Assembly: GCA_037013685.1 (NCBI GenBank)
Contig: CM072896.1
Coordinates: 14,271,444 to 14,335,443, forward strand
Length of the DNA: 64,000 nt
From: Acridotheres tristis
Taxonomy: Eukaryota > Chordata > Aves > Passeriformes > Sturnidae
Direction: 5' to 3'
In this document: in pieces, positions 12,959-26,413 of the stretch
How the letters are laid out: each line of letters begins with the position of its first letter
How positions within the stretch are numbered: the first letter of the stretch is position 1
The notes under the pieces: model-generated
The model's database searches: none
Seen by the model: the letters and a program-made list of their open reading frames with translations, nothing else
Told to the model about the DNA's origin: nothing
Program-made: the position numbers and the translations under genes

Positions 12959-15224
12959 TCCAGGCAGTTTTCTCTTGAAGGTTCATGGCTCAGCAACACT
13001 GTCCTGGGTGGATATCTATGTAAATCTTCCTCAGGGCTACTTTTTACACCAGCCAATATCCCAGAATCATGGAAAAGCAGTTGATGTAGCTGTACTATTA
13101 AATTACTGGGGTTCACAGTGATGGCAGCAGGGCAAAGGAAGTCCTGGTTTTGTCACCTCAGCGCACAGGGCTTCATGCAGTACTCAGGGAATGGGAGTTA
13201 CTGCAAATACATCAATTCCTGCTCACCAGCTACTGCAAAGGAGCCACAGGGCATGCAGCTCAGGAATTTGTTACTTTGTTGATACACTAAAAAAAAACCT
13301 CAATCAAACCCCACCAGCATCAAAGAATGCGGTTCTGTGCAATCCCAGTTTCTCCAGCCCCATATGAACCCTGGAGCAGCAGTTCAGATCCAACATGCTC
13401 CAGCTCTGTCACTTTTAAAGAATGTATTGCAACCAGCAAAACCAAGCCAGGGTGGCTGTTTTCCATGGGGACAAAATTTAAATGCAAGTGGCTAGAAAAG
13501 TGTCATTGTAATGCCTTCGCAAACAGTCCCCAAGGCTGATTTGTCACACAATGCTGGTCTAAAAGCAACCTCTATTCGGAAGAGTTATTCCTTAGGGATT
13601 GCCATAAAATGTTTTAGTGATCTCTGATTCAGTGTGCTTTTAATCCCATAGGAATGTCTGTCATTTTGGGAACTTATAATGGATGAGAGGAGAGCCTATA
13701 TTCCATCTTTAGAGGGGAGAAAAAACCAAAACAAGCTACCCAATACCAAACCCCAAGACCGTAATTCACTCAGGAAGGTTTATACCTTAACATTCTACTT
13801 CACTGTGCTTCATTGTCATTGAGAAGAATGTTATGAACATTTCTCTCAAACACCTCTAATAATGATTGTTCTGGACACAAAACACATTTTGTTGTGGTCA
13901 TAACATAGCAGACTGCTTCATCCCCCCATCCCTCAAAGCTTCCAAGCCACCCTGGGCATTCATTTGTAAGGAAGGGCAGCATGTCCTTGAGCACAAAGAA
14001 GAAGCAGCATGCAAATAAATAAAGCAGATGCAATATAGCTCCTATTCCAGGTAAAAGGTAGCAGCTGGTCATGCACACAAGGGATTCTCTTTCATTTTGG
14101 AGCTGCCTGAAACATTTCAAGACACAATTGATGCTTCTCCATTAGCATTTTAGTTTAAAGAAGGGGTTTTGAAATTTTGGAAGCAAATTCACCCACCCCC
14201 ATCCTTCCTTACCACACTTCATTATGCATCATAGAGCAGTCTCTAAATGCAAGAACTGCTCTGCTACCATATCAAACCAAATTGCAAGATGCTCTCCAGG
14301 TACACACCCATGTGCTTCACCTGCTTATGGGCGTGCAATCCCTGGGGCCAGGTCAGAGCTATCTCAACACAGCTGCTGTACACACGCTATGAAAAGCATG
14401 GGAAGAAGATTTCAGCTCCTGTGAGACTGGAAAACTCCCATGAGTAAGTGGCTGAAACCCCATCTACCTACAGTCAGTGAGAGATCAGTGGAGACCACTC
14501 CCCCAAGCAATCTGGTCAGAGTTAAATTCCATTCAAGTTTATTCTTGAAGACTTGGGATAAGAAAAATACATTCATATCTTACATCTGCATCACAATCCT
14601 GTAAAACACAAGCCTAGCAAGTTCACAGCTCATGCCAGTAACTTAAAAAACTTTCAGTCTGTGCCTGTCCAGTAGCTGTATATTGGGGTATAAAAGAAGT
14701 TTTATAAATAAAGGAACGGGAACTAAATTCTTCTGACTAGAGGCAACAGGAAAAAACCCTTTAAATTACTGTTTATTATCAACAATCTCCACTATCAGAA
14801 CAAATTGCCTATTAAAACAGTCATATATGCACAGAATTTTATCACTTAGTGATGTTGCACTCTGAGGCTGTAGTAGTTTTGTCCTTATTAAGGGGATAAA
14901 AGAGTTTTAGGACATGTCCTGCTGTCCAAACAAAAGAATTAATAGTTTGCAATAAGTTCCCATTACTAGGAGCTGAAGCTGAGGTCTTTCTCTGCAGGAC
15001 ACCTCTCAATGAGGCTATATCTAGACTGAGCCTTTGGATAAGTGATCTTAAACCTGCTGACTCCAGGGAAAGCTGGGGACATTCAGTGTCCCCAGGGGTC
15101 TCGCCTTTGCCACTTTGCAAGATGCCTTCACTCGTCCAGTGGGTGTGACTGCACTGAGAGCTCCCTGGCTGGATTCTTTGTGCAAAGCCTTTCCTGAACC
15201 AGCCCAGTCATTTCATGCCTGATC

Positions 15225-15243
15225 AAAAAAAAAAAAAAAAAAA
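15225..15243. repeat. Poly(A) tract (A19)
   Basis: Nineteen A residues flanked on both sides by GATC (GATC-A19-GGGATC). No retrotransposon body was recognised upstream. Confidence 0.9.
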
Positions 15244-15619
15244 GGGATCAAGAACAGATTCACCAACAGAAGAGTCAGGAATGTGAGGATAGAGTACAGC
15301 ACAACCCCAGTGCTCAGCCAAGCACACACCACATCTCTCCATCTCTCACCACAAGGGCAGGAGCAGCCTGACTCCCTGGGTGCTCAGCTGAAAGATCCAG
15401 AAACTATTTCAAACCCCAGCTCTTGACCTGTTCACAGGGAGTTTGTCTTTGAAGTAAAAATACTCAAGATGCCACCAATCTGAAGTTCAAAAGAAATAAA
15501 ACTCTCTCGTTGTTGGCTTGACTCAAGAAAGGACATTAACATTATCTCTGAAGTATTCAGAAAAAAAATAGTGGAAAAAAAGTCAAGTATCCACCCTCAG
15601 GCTGGGCTATGAAAGTCAC

Positions 15620-15900
15620 ATTTTAGCTCAGCCTAAGGGCCGCATATATAACAAAATTAGACTTTTTCCTGTGATATAATTCAGATAGCCTTAATGGATT
15701 TTTTTTTCCTTTTTACTTTTAAACAGCTGCAGCAAAGTAAGTTACAATTATCATATCTTCAATTAAACACGCTGTGGGGCTTTTGGGGGATCTAGTATGA
15801 AAATGTTGTCTGGAAAAAAATTACAAGCTGCTAAGAATTAGTGGTAAGTTAATTAAGTGAAGATTGCCAGATTGCAACAAACTGGCATGGGATTCACAGA
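15620..15900. promoter_or_regulatory. AT-rich block, possible conserved non-coding element
   Basis: Dense in AT-rich factor-like sites: two TTAATT/AATTAA-type cores, a CAGCTG E-box at 15725-15730, TAATGG and AATTAG cores, all in unique-looking sequence without simple repeats. The texture is like known vertebrate enhancers, but I have no alignment. It also contains a chance-looking 10-nt micro-exon configuration (15727-15736, see findings). Confidence 0.25.
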
Positions 15901-18900
15901 CCCTCTTCTCTAGATAAAGTGCTTTGACTTATGATGAAGGCAGCACACAGGAGAAGGAATCAAAAGCTGCTGTATCTGGAGAGTTTTTGTCATGTGAGGA
16001 GCTGTCAAAGGAGCCAGTGCTCTTGATCTTCTGTTATATTTAGTAGAGAAAGTTATGTCCTGAACAAGAAGTATATATTGTAAGAGAAAGCAAAATGGAA
16101 GAGTTTTGTGCAGTCAAAAAGGAATTCCTAACCAATTCCTGCCCATCCCAGTGGTGACACCAATGTCAGTGCTTAAGCAGATAGAAATTTCTTTAATGAA
16201 CAGTCTCTACAAGATTCTCTGTTTATAAACCACATCAGCTCCGCTAATTCAAAGAAAATAGTTGAATGCATTTCAGGAGACTGCACTCAGTAACCAAACC
16301 CTTTCAAGCCATAGCTGTCTCCCAAAGGCAACAGTTTACAAATAAGTAGAGCAGCAACGTGCTCACAAAACCTGCACATTAAAGAAACTATCCTGCTTAA
16401 GACTGGACTATTACCATGCCCAGATTCTCCCCTGAGAATCCCAGCTTCGTTTCCTCTTAAATCTTCAATTTTCACTTTTTCTTACTTCCTCCCATTCAAG
16501 CATTGAAACGTTTATTCTTTTAATTTAATTCAGTTTTGGCCCCTTGCTATATTTGTGAGCTTGCAAGGTAAGGGGCTCCCTGTAAGTTCTGCACATGGAA
16601 GCACCTTCTACCCTGGGAACAAGATGGAAAAGTGGGCTCCAGCACTGCCTCCTCTTCCCAGAGCCACCTGCAGGGAGCACATGCAGCAGGAACAGCTCCT
16701 GATGGACACGGAGTGTGTTACAGTCTGCCTTACACCTCGGAGCAAACCCATCCCTGCAGAGGATGTGTGGGCACAGCATTTGTGCCAATGTAAGTCAGTG
16801 CCCCACCACCCCAATACCCTTGAAAACTCTGAGGTTTCTTGAACACTGTGGAGTTGCTCAGCAAAAGTGCTCAGTTTTAATGAAAATCTAAGGAGGAGAG
16901 AAAGGTATAAACCTGTCAAACAAACAAACTGGTTATCTCAGGGATCTAGCCAAAAGGAACAAGCCTATTAAAGGAATCGTTTTCTGCACCAATATGTCAC
17001 TGCACTATACTCTGTGCATAATAATTACTTAAATCCAGCCATCCCATGCATTATTAATAGGACCAGTCAACCTCAAGTCCCCATGCAGCCTTAAAGTAGA
17101 TATATTAAATATTCCCAACAGGAAACAGGCAGCCATCCATTATCAGCAATAGACTACACAGTTAAGTCAATGCCTCTTTCAAGAGGGTTTTGTTCTGGTG
17201 TGATCATCAAGGCTGCTCTTCCCCATCCTCCAAACTGCCTTTCCTGTCAAACCTGAGCAACATTTCCTCATTTCTCTATGAAACATGAGAGATTACCCTT
17301 ATTGGGAGCAACAAAATCTTGCGTGAATAATAAATGTTCCAGGAGCAGAGAAGCATCCTAAGCAAGTTGACAACAGAAAAACAAGAGATAAGGGATTCAA
17401 GGCTAAAGAATCAAGGATGGGAGAAGGGGGAGAAAGAGTAACACTGTCTTGCTGCTGAGAGCTATGGAAATCTTTGTGTGCTCTTCATACACCTGCCATG
17501 GCTATAACTTGTTATCATATACAGGCAAGTGCCGATCCACCAGCCTATTATTCAGCATTGCTCAGATTTGGGCAACCATGGTTCTTGTTCCTCCTGAATT
17601 GTCTCTCTGCTCCTCTAATCAGTCTTTCAAACTGCTTCTATCTAATTGTGGAGTAAAGGTTTTGTACAACACCACTTGGTAAACACTGGTTTTCCACAAG
17701 AGGGATGGGACCTCCTCATGGAGGGGCATGGAGCAGAACCAGCTGTGGAGAAGGGAATTGCTTTCTCACAAGACAATCCGGATCACAACACACACAATTA
17801 TACATTTTTACTGTATAATACATGACTGTAAATATTGCAAGTCATAGTGCTTCTTGCATACTCCTGGGCCCTGCCCTCTTTGCAATTTCCCTATAATGTG
17901 AAGTCATTCTGTAGCCTCCCTTGAAAGGTGTGATTATGGAATGATTCAAAAGAGCAGGCCTGGAAGTTTAAAAGCTTCAGCAGCAAGCCAAGGAAAAGCC
18001 CACAAATTATATGTTAGAAAAGTATTTGCTATGAAAACGTTTCACTAGAGATTTACAGGCATGAACAGTGACAGAAATGTGAAAATTCCTTTCTTAAAAA
18101 CAAAACTACAGACGTTAGAAAAATGGGGGAAAGTAAATAGTAATGGCATGGTATTTAAAAATGTATTCTTTTCACTAGAGAGTACAATGAGCAATGAGAA
18201 CAAGAAACATAAAAGATTTGTGTGCTGGAGAGGGACTTTTACAGCCTGGCTCAACTGTCTGCATCAGAGGAGCAGCACAGTGTGGCACATGGGTACCGTG
18301 GTTTTTGTCTAACAGGTACAACGCACCTGAAAGACAAAGATATCAAGCCAGCTGGTTGTGAAGGCAGCCCCTCGGGCTCCTGGCTGTTGCTGGGAAGCCT
18401 GGAGTGTTTGACATTTCTTATCAGTAGAAATGAGCCTGAAAGGTTTCTGGCTGGCAAGGGGAGGCAGCGCAAGCAGATGAGCGAGTTCTCCATAACATAT
18501 GGCTTGTTGGAGGAGAGAGACACCTAATGTAATAGTTATCAATACCTGCATGTGTACTTCAAATTAGATTTAAAAAGTTAATTAGCTCCAACTCCAGTCA
18601 TTCCTTTATGTTGATAAGCTCTCAATTTTTTTATCAGTCTGCAAGCGGCTGGCAAAAATCTAGTCCCCAAATCAGGCTGTTTTAGAACGTGAAGTCATTC
18701 CCACAGTGACACCCTTCATAGAACAGTTATCTTGGACTCCTACTATCATATTTTTAATTTACAGCAGAAAATATAATTTTCTGAATTCCTCTCCTGCAGC
18801 ATGACAAATACCCCATTGCAATATTATAAGGGAGGCAGAGGAGTGGAGGAAGCAATCCAAACCAGGCTGTTTTCAATACAACCATTCTAAAAAAGCTATT

Positions 18901-20832
18901 AGCAGATTACCCAAGCAATATATTACTGCTGAACGTAAGATGTGTTAGAAAACACTGAGTCATGCCACTGAATTAATGAAATTAGTTTGAAATCACAAAT
19001 TTTCAACTGAACTCAAGCAGTTTGGGCTCTTCATCAGTTGCTGTAATCTTCCATACCCTTAGACCATGTTTTCACATTTTCGTCTTGTTCTTGCATAAAC
19101 AAGGGGTAAAACCTGAAAGCTAGGGCAGGAGGGGAAGGGAGCAGGTCACAGAAGTTTTGGAAAAGAAAAACAGCAGGTATCAAATTACATTAAAAGCCAC
19201 AAGCTTTACTCACCCAAGGCAATTCCAGTCCAAACATTTGCTTTTGGGGGGGATCTTCCTTGAAAATATCACAGATGGCAGGGGCTTAACCTGAAGAGGG
19301 TTTAGAAAGTTGCTTGCTAGGGAGTATAGTGAAATGGCCAAAATCAGACATCTCAAGGTAACAGTTACTTACACAACTAAAATAAGCCAATTTGCAAGCA
19401 TTGTCAGGTTTACTGCAGGAATCTTAAATCTTGAGTGTTTACCTTACTTTTCAAAGTGTATTTTTTAAACCCAAGAGAGTTAGACAAGACAAACAAACAA
19501 ACAAACAAAAACCAACAAAAAAACCCTAAAAACAACAAAACAGCAACAAAAAGACTATTCCGGTCCTGCTTTTATTTCTGTGATTTGTTAGACATTGTGG
19601 GAGTGTAGAGAGATAAGACAAGCCAGTCTCAAAGCCTCCTTTTTCTTATGTTTATATCCAGCCAGACCTGCAGCTTATCATGCTGTCATTTAACTCCCTA
19701 TTAAGTAAGAGGGAAAGATGAGGGAAGAATTAGTCTGGCCGACCCTCAAACTCTTTCCTGAGAGGAATGTGGCACAGGCAGTAAGAGATGTTGGAGGGAG
19801 CACTGTGAGCTGATCTGCTTACCCAAGGTAGCCAAATCTTTGGAGGCTGAGGAGCAGGCTGGTTATCACCAGAGAGCAGCCTACCTTTGTTCCTTTGCCT
19901 GCCTTTCATTCAGCTCCTGTTTTAGAGCTCAGAGCCTCTGTCAATGCACAAATGACAACGCACATTTTTGTTTTGATGATGACCCTGATCCTGCTGTATC
20001 AACATGAAGAAGAGACATTTGGATCTCTAAGGTTGTCTTATATTTTTTGTCCAGAACTGAGTCTTGAATACACAGGATGTGTACAGAAGAAACCACTCTT
20101 TGGGGAATGTTTCTCTGTATTTTGCTATCCCAATAGCCCTCTTGGCTAAATTTCAGAAATTTCTGGAGAGACTTTGGCACAAAGGCAGAGCCTGTTCTAA
20201 GAACAGCTTTCTCCTGAAATGCATCAGCCTCTTCTAGCACAGCTCAGTATTTGCACCATAAATTAAGGTCTATTCCCTCACCTCCTGTCCCTGCTCAAAC
20301 AGGAAAAGAAACAACCTCAACACTGGGGTGTGGCCTCTGACCTGAATCTGTTCTTTGTCATTTCAGGGTAACAAGCAGCAGGGAAGGTGGTGGACTGGAT
20401 GCAGGACGGGGGAAAGACTGAATTCTTCCTGACCGATTCCTAGTAAGGAATTCTGTTTCTAAAATAAAGATTTAAGATAAAGATCCTACTTCTTTGACAT
20501 GAACTCAGCAGAAATATACAAAAATTAAACTCGGAGATGGAACATGAGTATAGAAAACCTAGTGGAAATTGGGCAGAGAACCATTAACCTTGGTTTACCT
20601 CTGTGATTAATGCATTGCAGAGCTAGGGGACAGTATCTGCTCCCACAGCATTTGGGGATGGGCACAAACAAGGGAACACATTTGGGCTGCCCTTTTGCTC
20701 AGTGGCAAAGAACAGAGTTTTTTCAATGTGCATCCTCACTCTTAAATAATTCATGATATCCTCAGAAGCAGCAGTCTGCTGCAGACATAGTTTAGAGCTC
20801 CAGGACTTATCCAGAGCCACATGCTGTAGTGC
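15901..20832. other. Non-coding stretch, no gene recognised
   Basis: Unique sequence with only short unrecognised frames. The segment about 18560-18720 is rich in TTAATTAG-type cores and might be a further regulatory block, but less clearly than those near 28-30 kb and 58 kb. Contains the (AAAC)n tract at 19488. Confidence 0.5.
19488..19552. repeat. (AAAC)n-type simple repeat
   Basis: About five clean AAAC units followed by degenerate AAAAC/AACA steps for about 40 bp more. Simple sequence, possibly a decayed A-rich tail. Confidence 0.9.
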
Positions 20833-20915
20833 AGAATCATGGAATCATTTCTCCTGGAAAAGACCTCCGAGATCATTGAGCCCAACTGTTAACCAAGTGC
20901 TGCCAAGAAAGTCAC
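20833..20915 (-). mobile_element. CR1 LINE 3' end (minus strand)
   Basis: The plus strand begins with AGAATCATGGAATCATTT, followed by a 'tggaaaagacct' segment, 'gatcattgagcccaac', 'gttaacc', and 'gtgctgccaag'. This is the reverse complement of the very well known avian CR1 3' terminus, which normally ends in the ATTCTATG-type octamer repeat and contains the 'ggttggactcgatgatct..aggtcttttcca' segment. The 3' end of the element is therefore at the left (20833) and the body extends right and fades near 20915. As usual for CR1 it is severely 5'-truncated, and no poly(A) is expected. Of all repeats in the window this is the most confident call. Confidence 0.93.
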
Positions 20916-23900
20916 ACTCCAGACTTGATTCCCATTTTCTCAAATGAGCAGGATTAGGAAGCCATCCTTTTTGAGCACTGACACCAGCTGTATCTCTAGT
21001 ACACCTGGTGGAATTTGCCTGCATTTCTTCTTTCACTGCTTTAGGTTTTATTCCTCCCACAGTTATTTGGCTTCTGCATGAATCAAATGCCTGCTGGCAA
21101 AGCTGTGTGAGACTGAATCCCTTTCAGGAAAAGGCATGGATTACTGCATGTCTTGTGAAAGGGAGTTCTGGTAGTGCAGGGTCATTGCAACCAATTACAC
21201 CATTAAATTCTTCACCCATCCTGCCCTTAACAACGAAATAGGGACTGGTTTCATCCTCCTACACAGTCTCTTATTCCACTTAGGTTTATTCAGAAGCAAA
21301 AACGCATAGAGCATCCCTGCATCTTTCTTTGTGTTGTGCATACTGAGCTGCTCAAATTATTGTGAGTTTTCACCTAATCCAAATCACTGAGGCACAATCT
21401 AGGAAATGGTAAATGAGGCTGACAAAGAAGTAAGAAAAATACTGTCCAGGGGAAACATTGGCTCCAGTTTAACTTTTCTAATTTCTCTTTTCATCTTGAT
21501 GGGAGCAGTGGGAAACAGGAGTTTCTTGTTTCTCACACTCTCTCCAATTATAGCAATTTTTCACACAGCACCTGAAAAAAATCTCAGGGCTGTACTATCA
21601 GAAAAGTCAAGCAAAGATGAGAACAACAGTTCCAGAAGTAATCTCAGGTGAAAATTAGTATTGTAGCAGCAGAAAATAAAGCAACAGACATTTCAGTCAC
21701 AGTATTCAAGTACAGGATTTCTCACCAAATCAACTGTTCAGAAATCAAAAATGCCAACTGCAAAAAGCTCGGGACAACTGTCCACAGGCATGAAAGCACA
21801 CAGCAAACCCTGGTGTTAGGGGACAGAAAGCCTCGAGTTCACCATGCCAGGACAGACTGGGAGCAGGGGCTGTGGGGACTCCAGCCTGAAGGTTTTGACC
21901 CATGTTTCTGCTTCTGGAGCACACTCCAGCCCCTCTCCTGCCTTTGTTTCTTTTCACAGCAGTGGAGGAGATAGCCCATGCCAAAAACCAAGCAACTCAT
22001 GGCTCTTGTACACTGCACACAGCCTCCCAAGGTGCTATAGAGCCACATGCTCTACCTATCCTGGCATTAAAGACACCTTCCATTCAGAAACTTCTCTGCA
22101 ATTCCCAGTTTAAACATATTCCAGACTTTATACTGATACTGTCCCCTGGGGCAAAACACAATTTTTCCTCTCCCACCAAATACAATCACTCACTTTCTGA
22201 TCTTTTTACTTCAGTCTCACTGCATTTCAGTATCCTTTATCCCTCTCTGCCCCACGCCCTTTTGAACAACTGGCAGATGGAAAAAATAGGTTGGTTGGGT
22301 CTCTTGCACACATCCTAGAGCACCTCTGAGGATTGCCTCTTACCTTTGGCTGGCTGAGTTCAGCTCCAGAGCCCTCAGCTGCACCAGGACAGAGCCAGGC
22401 TGGGTAGCACAGGACAGATCCCACAGTGGAGCTGCAGTGTGTCAAACAGAAATCTGTGCAACAGCCCCCAAAACCACCTCCAAATCATAGAGGAAAGGGA
22501 CAGCAGCAGAACTGTGTTTTTTGAGGAGAAATAAGATGCTGCCCAGGGATTAAACACTCCGAGCACTGCCAACGAGATTGAAAACAGCTGAGGAGGCACA
22601 GCCAGGTGCATCAACAGCCCAACACAGCTCTAAAAGAGATGATTCTACTTCTCTTTTCTTACAAGTGTTCCTGGCCTTTCAATTAATGTCTTTAAATGAA
22701 ATGAACTATTTCCTAAAGTCAGATTTGCAGATCTGCTGGACTGTAGCAATTAGAAAGGGCTGGAAGCAGAGCAAGGATGGTTGGTGCAGGTTGCAGCCAG
22801 TTTTCTCAATTGCATCGTGCAGGGATAGTACAGGGCAAAGGAAAGAGGTCAGCACACAGGGATGGATGGATGGAGGAGGTGATGCAACCCTGTTCAGCAG
22901 CTGCACAGATTCTCAACAGCAGCTTGTCTGCTGACCTTCACCTTAAGGGAGTCAGTGATCTGTGCTTCCTCTCTCTGCAGACAGATGAAGGGTGGGTCTT
23001 CTTTCAGGAACAACTTTGAGTAATTCTAAGTTTGTTTTGAATGCCAAATAGGAAAGTCAAAGGTGAGAAATAAGGAAAGTCTACAAGAGCTTGAAACTGA
23101 ACACCTTGACCTTGGCTATTTGGAATAATTTTGACTACTACAGCTGCAATTTGATCCCACTTCTGATCTTGTATTTTAAACATAAAGTCTTATTTCTAGC
23201 TCTTCAGCACTAATCTTAGGCTCAGCTCACATCCTCACCTGAATCAAGGTCAGCATGTTTGCACTGCTACAATGCCCCAGGCATCTGCAACTCAAACACC
23301 CCTTGTCCTGGCCAGAAGAAATTCCCCACACTAAAATCACCATTAAAATTAACCCAGTTGTTTTTTTTTTTTCTCTGAACTGAATCTCATACCAGATTTT
23401 TAAAAGAGAATTCAACATTTTTATTTTGAAAAGCATTTATAGAAAGGTAGTGTTTTTCCCTCTCATACAGTTTCCCAAATCAGCTCCTATCATTACAAGT
23501 ATCTCACACAACTGTTCTTTATTAGGATTTTTAACCTAGTTGTCCTTCTGCCTCTCTACCATTTTCTGCAATACAAGAGTTTTAGGCTTATTCTTCCTTC
23601 ACATTACAGAAGTATTGTGAAGGAATTCTGCAGTGGAGTTGTCCTGGATTTATACCTTTAATGCTGGAGAATGTGCTGCCCACTATCATTAAAATAGGGC
23701 AGAGAAAAGTAAACTGTATATAACAAAGCATTTTAACTAGGTCTCCTTATCTGCAAGATCAGAAAGAAAGAAAAAAATATACATAGGCTAAATTGGGAAA
23801 TAATCCTTTCCTATTGATTTACAGTTACTGGAATTTGTTTGGTTTATTGATAAATTATCTTCCCATCGGAATTCTGTGGGTGATTTAGGGGTAAAATAAA

Positions 23901-25213
23901 TATCTGGCTATAACTTAGGACTCCTTAATGTTCAGTTAACAACAAGGTAAAAAGTGCTACATGAAAAAAAATTACCCTTGTCATCACAGACTATGCATCA
24001 TCAGAAGCCTAGCCCAGATTAATATCCACACCAACAGACAGTGAATTTGTACATGTTGCACAGCCCCTTTTGGTTACCACAGCTGGCCAAATACTCACTA
24101 TCCAACCATTTTGATTTTTTGCTCCACATCTCAACACAAAGGGAAAGAGATTTTCAGTTGCTGGGATAATGCTCAGGCTTTTATTCCACAGGCAGTGTTA
24201 GGAAAGACAGCAGTTTGAGATTCAGTGTGGGAGAAGAGAGCAGTGATGAATAGGGAGCAGCTGTGCTGGTCGTGCCATGGCCTCAGCATCACCCTGTGCA
24301 GTGCAATGCTCTGGGAGTGCTCTGGGGTCAGGGCTTGAACTGCTCCCAAAAATCACACTGCTGACATCCCCACACCTGGCTGAGGACAGGAATGCTTTTC
24401 CTTTGGGACTCAGTAGTCCCAGACTCAATACATAATCCTATTTTTCCTACAGTTTTGCACAGTGTGGCCGACATGAGCAGTCCCACAGATGGGTGTTGCT
24501 GCACATCCAGCCCCTGTGAATGTTCCCAGCCACGCTGCTGCTGTCAGCACAAACATCCATGGGATTGCATGGAGCTGAGCCACGCAGAAATCCCCCTGAC
24601 CTACAAACGACAGGGACCATTTTGTCCCATCCCCATTAGTGGATGTCAGAACATCTCTGAATCCATCAGGAGCCATAACTGTTTGAGGGAGACCAGTTTT
24701 CAGACCTGTTCCAGAGGTTACTTTCCAAAAAACAGCTTCTGCTGATTCATCCCCTACTGACACTGCTGACTTCCTGTAAATGCCTGACCTGGGAATATAA
24801 ATTACTATTAAGGCTGACAAGGATATACCCTCTGCAACAATAACTCAGGCAGCTGTGGTTTCCTAGCACAAAAGCACATCCCTTTTGCCTTGGCACAGTG
24901 AGCACATCCTTGGGGGTTACCAATGCAAGCATTTATCACTGATTTTATTGAGGCTGGTGTACTCTGACATGGGGGGAAGCCATGCTCACACCACAGGCTC
25001 AAAGACAGCACAGTGACCATTATTCTTTGTGGGAAGAATGATTTGTTGCAAAAGACTCAGTTCCTAATGTCTTCATTCTCAGCACAAGCCTCAAAATGAC
25101 ATTACTCATCCCTCTCAACATTTGAGATCTCCTAGAAAACAACCACTACTGCCAGACAGCATGGAAATTATAAGGGCTGTTAAATCAGTCCCAAGGTTTC
25201 AGGGCAGGAGCTG

Positions 25214-25228
25214 GTCACCAGGTGGAAG
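25214..25228 (+). promoter_or_regulatory. Possible CTCF-like motif
   Basis: TCACCAGGTGGAAGC agrees with the core of the CTCF consensus (CCRSYAGGKGGCRSY) except at two positions by eye. Motif-only evidence; such matches arise by chance at this window size. Confidence 0.25.
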
Positions 25229-26395
25229 CAGGAAGGAATCTCTCCTCAGCACTGGCATTATTGCAGAAAGATATGGAATGAAATGATCCTGGAGCTGGGA
25301 AGGCAGGGGAGGGAGGTGGTTTTTAGCATGCAATGGGACTATGCCTATAAAGGAGCAATTGCACTAATATTCACAGGAGCCCCTTTGAAGACACATAAAG
25401 TGTGGTGTCTTCATTCTTGCTAGAGAAAATTTCCACAGTGCTCCACTGACATCTGTCATAAAACAATCATATAATTCAAGGTTACAGCTTCAAGACTCTC
25501 TTAAAGGTACAAATTTGTTATAAAATGCACTACGTTAATTACAGCTAAAATTATTCCCAGCATTTTTACTTTGGTACTGAAACATCTGTTTCCATCTGCA
25601 ATGAGCCTCTCTTATCCCACAGCAACTTGCATAATGTTTTCATTAACACCATCTAGCAAATGACAAGACAATATTCCAGCAATGTTTCTCCCACTAACAG
25701 ATGTGATCTTACCAAAATCTCTCCCTTTGGCTCCCTTTAACTTCTTGCTCTCTTGGAATGATAGGATATAGAAAAGGGGGAGAATAAAATCTACAATGAA
25801 AGGGAAGTTAAGCAACCATACTGCAAGCAACCTAGAATAATAAATGGATCTGGGTTTTGGAGAAAGGGAGCTTGGAGGTTATTTGTACCTGTTTTAAGAC
25901 CAACAGTGTGCCTCAACCCAAACTCTTTATTTTAAATGAGGTAAATGTAGTTGTCACTTCAAAGTGAGATGACTGGCTGCTTTATGCAGCTGTTTACTAT
26001 GTAGACTCAATCACATCTGCCAAGTAAATTTCTTCTTTCAGCTGAATTTCTAGATTGGGGATGGGATCACACAAGATCCTTTCTCACCTCAGTCTTTGGC
26101 TGAGCTGTTTCCAAGTCGCTGTTACTGCTGGATGCAGTGAGAGTGCTGCCTAGTGCTCAGAAATCCCCTCTAAATTCAAAATATTTCAGAGCAAAAGAGA
26201 TCCTGCAAGGAGCATGCAGGATATTAACACACTTTGTTCACTGGATATCAAACAATTTCTCAGTAGGAGTCTTGAAAAAGCAGGTTCCTCACAGTCCTCT
26301 GACACTTGCAAGGTATGACCAAGCCAATATTTTTCTGCACAGACCATTTCCAAACCTTTCTTGTTTTGGAAGAGTCTCTTTAAAACCTTCTCAGC

Positions 26396-26413
26396 TTTTT
26401 TTTTTTTTTTTTT
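26396..26413. repeat. Poly(T) tract
   Basis: Run of about 18 T residues. Simple sequence; the sequence to its right was not recognised as a minus-strand retroelement. Confidence 0.9.

Larger units (their letters stand above)
7701..15619. other. Non-coding stretch with poly(A)/poly(T) tracts
   Basis: Unique, moderately AT-rich DNA with no recognised gene. It contains homopolymer tracts at 7929-7943 (T), 8248-8292 (A/G), 12226-12247 (A), 12942-12958 (A) and 15225-15243 (A). I did not find identifiable transposon bodies attached to the tracts, so they are listed as simple sequence. Confidence 0.55.

Noticed and set aside
14681..14720. TATA-like TATAAAAG followed by TATAAATA as a core promoter
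   Set aside because: AT-rich surroundings, no initiator, CpG or downstream exon; such matches are frequent by chance.
23610..23665. 'gagttgtcctggatttat' as an endogenous retrovirus LTR fragment
   Set aside because: No TG...CA ends, no polyadenylation region, no primer-binding site and no second LTR.
24465..24560. Cysteine-rich short peptide frame (many Cys in 20 residues)
   Set aside because: Arises from TGC/TGT-rich sequence; no signal peptide, no known spacing pattern and no exon structure.
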